5,579 nt of DNA from NCBI GenBank assembly GCA_014879435.1, contig JACSSB010000374.1, positions 1 through 5,579 of the forward strand, written 5' to 3'. Made by a program: the position numbers and the translations under genes. Of this stretch, positions 3,934 to 5,579 are shown in pieces (the stretch's first letter is position 1; each line of letters begins with the position of its first letter). The notes under the pieces are model-generated. The model was not told where the DNA came from. It ran no database searches and worked only from the letters and a program-made list of their open reading frames with translations. Origin of the DNA: Phycisphaerales bacterium (GTDB lineage Bacteria > Pseudomonadota > Gammaproteobacteria > Competibacterales > Competibacteraceae).

Positions 3934-5579
3934 ATGACTGCCTATTCTGCTCCACTCCGCGACATGCGGTTTGTCATCAACGAGTTGGCGGGTCTTTCCG
4001 AGATCGCCACCCTGCCGCCCTTCGCCGAACAAGGAATCGGCCTGGATCTGGTGGAAGCCGTGCTGGAGGAAGCCGCCAAACTGGCTGCCGAAATGCTGGC
4101 ACCACTGAATAAATCAGGCGATCTCCAGGGGGCACGGATCGATGCCAAAGGCGTCATCGCCTCCGACGGCTTCACCGAGGCTTACCAAAGCTTTATTGAG
4201 GGGGGCTGGAACGGCATCAGTTGTGAAATGGAATACGGTGGTCAGGGCTTGCCGGAGTTGTTCAATACCGCCGCTCAGGAAATGTGGAATGCGGCCAATA
4301 TGTCCTTTGCGCTGTGTCCGCTACTCAACGCCGGGGCAATCGAGGCCATCCGTAGCGCTGGCTCTGCCGAGCAACACGCGTTGTACCTGCCGCGCATGGT
4401 CAGCGGTGAATGGACCGGCACCATGAACCTGACCGAAGCACAGGCCGGGTCTGACCTGTCGGCGGTGCGCGCACGTGCTGTTCCTGAGGGCGATCATTAT
4501 CGGATCTTCGGCCAGAAGATCTTCATCACCTGGGGCGAGCACGATATGACCGAGAACACTATCCATCTCGTGCTCGCTCGTACCCCGGACGCGCCGGAGG
4601 GTGTCAAAGGTATTTCGCTGTTCCTAGTACCCAAATTCCTGGTCAACCCGGACGGTTCGCTGGGCGCTCGCAACGATGTCTGTGCGGTATCCATCGAGCA
4701 CAAGCTGGGTATCCACGCCAGCCCGACGTGTGTAATGGCCTTCGGCGACCAGGAAGGCGCCATCGGTTATCTGGTGGGTGAGGAAAACAAAGGCTTGGCC
4801 TACATGTTCATCATGATGAACGAGGCGCGCTTCAAGATCGGCCTGCAAGGACTGGGTGTCGCTGAACGTGCCTATCAGGCTGCCCTCGCCTATGCCAAGG
4901 AACGGGTACAAGGCCGACCGGTCGGTGCCAAGAGCGGTGAACGTGTCAGCATCATCCACCATCCCGATGTCCGGCGGATGTTGATGTGCATGAAAGCTCA
5001 AAATGAGGCGATGCGCGCCTTGGCCTATGTGGCGGCCATGCATATGGATCTGGCTCGCTATCATCCCGATCCCACGACTCGTCAAAACCATCAGCGCCGG
5101 GTGGATCTGCTGATTCCGGTCGTCAAGGGTTGGAGTACCGAACTCAGCATCGAAATCGCCTCGCTGGGAGTCCAGGTCCACGGCGGTATGGGTTATGTCG
5201 AGGAAACCGGCGTCAGTCAGCTTCTACGCGATGCCCGCATCACTACCATTTACGAAGGCACCACTGGTATTCAGGCTGCGGATCTAGCTGGCCGTAAATT
5301 GAATATGGATCAGGGTGCCACGATGCGGGCACTGATTGCCGAGATCGAAGCCACTGTCGAGTCACTGGGCCAAAGTCCTGGCGATGATCTGGCGATCATC
5401 CGCGATGGATTGCGCGATGGGGTGCAAGCGCTGGCTGCAGCCACCGAACAGCTACTCTCCGACAGCGATCCTCGCTCAGCGATGGCGGTGTCGGTGGACT
5501 ATCTGATGCTAACCGGCACTGTCTGCGGCGGCTGGCAAATGGCGCGTGCGGCGCAGGTGGCGCAAAGCAAGCTGATGCT
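3934..5579 (+). CDS. FadE-type acyl-CoA dehydrogenase, 3' partial
   Basis: The frame is open from ATG 3934 to the right edge: 548 full codons and no stop. Family members of this large type are about 590-600 residues, so roughly 50 are missing. Order: an acyl-CoA dehydrogenase N-terminal extension (SAPLRDMRFVINELAGL, 5-21), the alpha-helical domain, the beta-domain with the FAD/substrate motif MNLTEAQAGSDLSAVRARA (164-182) and GQKIFITWGEHD (193-204), the C-terminal helical domain with QVHGGMGYVEE (414-424), and IYEGTTGIQAADLAGRK (439-455). Glu441 in the YEGT motif matches the catalytic base of medium- and short-chain acyl-CoA dehydrogenases. An extra C-terminal domain typical of this subfamily begins near residue 465. 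The enzyme makes trans-2-enoyl-CoA and reduces ETF, whose genes lie directly upstream. The same subfamily includes Pseudomonas medium/long-chain enzymes and DmdC (3-methylmercaptopropionyl-CoA dehydrogenase), so the substrate is open. Confidence 0.93.
   Translation, partial: MTAYSAPLRDMRFVINELAGLSEIATLPPFAEQGIGLDLVEAVLEEAAKLAAEMLAPLNKSGDLQGARIDAKGVIASDGFTEAYQSFIEGGWNGISCEMEYGGQGLPELFNTAAQEMWNAANMSFALCPLLNAGAIEAIRSAGSAEQHALYLPRMVSGEWTGTMNLTEAQAGSDLSAVRARAVPEGDHYRIFGQKIFITWGEHDMTENTIHLVLARTPDAPEGVKGISLFLVPKFLVNPDGSLGARNDVCAVSIEHKLGIHASPTCVMAFGDQEGAIGYLVGEENKGLAYMFIMMNEARFKIGLQGLGVAERAYQAALAYAKERVQGRPVGAKSGERVSIIHHPDVRRMLMCMKAQNEAMRALAYVAAMHMDLARYHPDPTTRQNHQRRVDLLIPVVKGWSTELSIEIASLGVQVHGGMGYVEETGVSQLLRDARITTIYEGTTGIQAADLAGRKLNMDQGATMRALIAEIEATVESLGQSPGDDLAIIRDGLRDGVQALAAATEQLLSDSDPRSAMAVSVDYLMLTGTVCGGWQMARAAQVAQSKLM

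Noticed and set aside
4624..5181. 185-codon minus-strand open frame
   Set aside because: It lies entirely antisense to the acyl-CoA dehydrogenase gene and shows no recognisable domain.

Overview
The window looks like ordinary chromosomal DNA from a moderately GC-rich Gram-negative bacterium, most likely a gammaproteobacterium (a betaproteobacterium is possible). This rests on the style of the EtfA, EtfB, MaoC and acyl-CoA dehydrogenase proteins and on Shine-Dalgarno-led genes. A membrane-anchored sulfatase-modifying-factor-like protein beside fatty-acid genes would suit a polyhydroxyalkanoate-forming, Competibacter-like lineage, but that is only a guess.

Layout. Positions 2-1147 (+) hold the 3' part of a gene for a single-pass membrane protein with a Pro-Thr-Gln-Glu repeat linker, a short helical segment and a C-terminal FGE-sulfatase (formylglycine-generating enzyme-like) domain. 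Its start lies outside the window. A 74-bp convergent gap with a hairpin and a duplicated piece of the first gene's 3' end follows. A MaoC-type enoyl-CoA hydratase gene lies on the minus strand (1222-1686). A 424-bp divergent intergenic region then separates it from a plus-strand cluster: etfB (2111-2860), etfA (2879-3829) and an FadE-type acyl-CoA dehydrogenase gene (from 3934, running off the right edge with 548 codons visible).

How the genes fit together. The acyl-CoA dehydrogenase oxidises an acyl-CoA to the trans-2-enoyl-CoA and passes the electrons to the EtfBA flavoprotein, which normally delivers them to ETF:quinone oxidoreductase (not in the window). The divergent MaoC-type hydratase can hydrate the same enoyl-CoA product, in the PhaJ-like case to the (R)-3-hydroxyacyl-CoA used for polyhydroxyalkanoate synthesis. 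The cluster is therefore best read as a beta-oxidation/electron-transfer module with a possible branch to polymer synthesis. The FGE-like gene is not obviously linked to it.

I found no mobile element, CRISPR array, tRNA or rRNA, and no clear sign of a new multi-gene system. The more unusual details are the FGE-like domain without its catalytic cysteines, the duplicated 3' end of that gene, small repeats in the divergent intergenic region, and a hairpin between etfA and the dehydrogenase gene.
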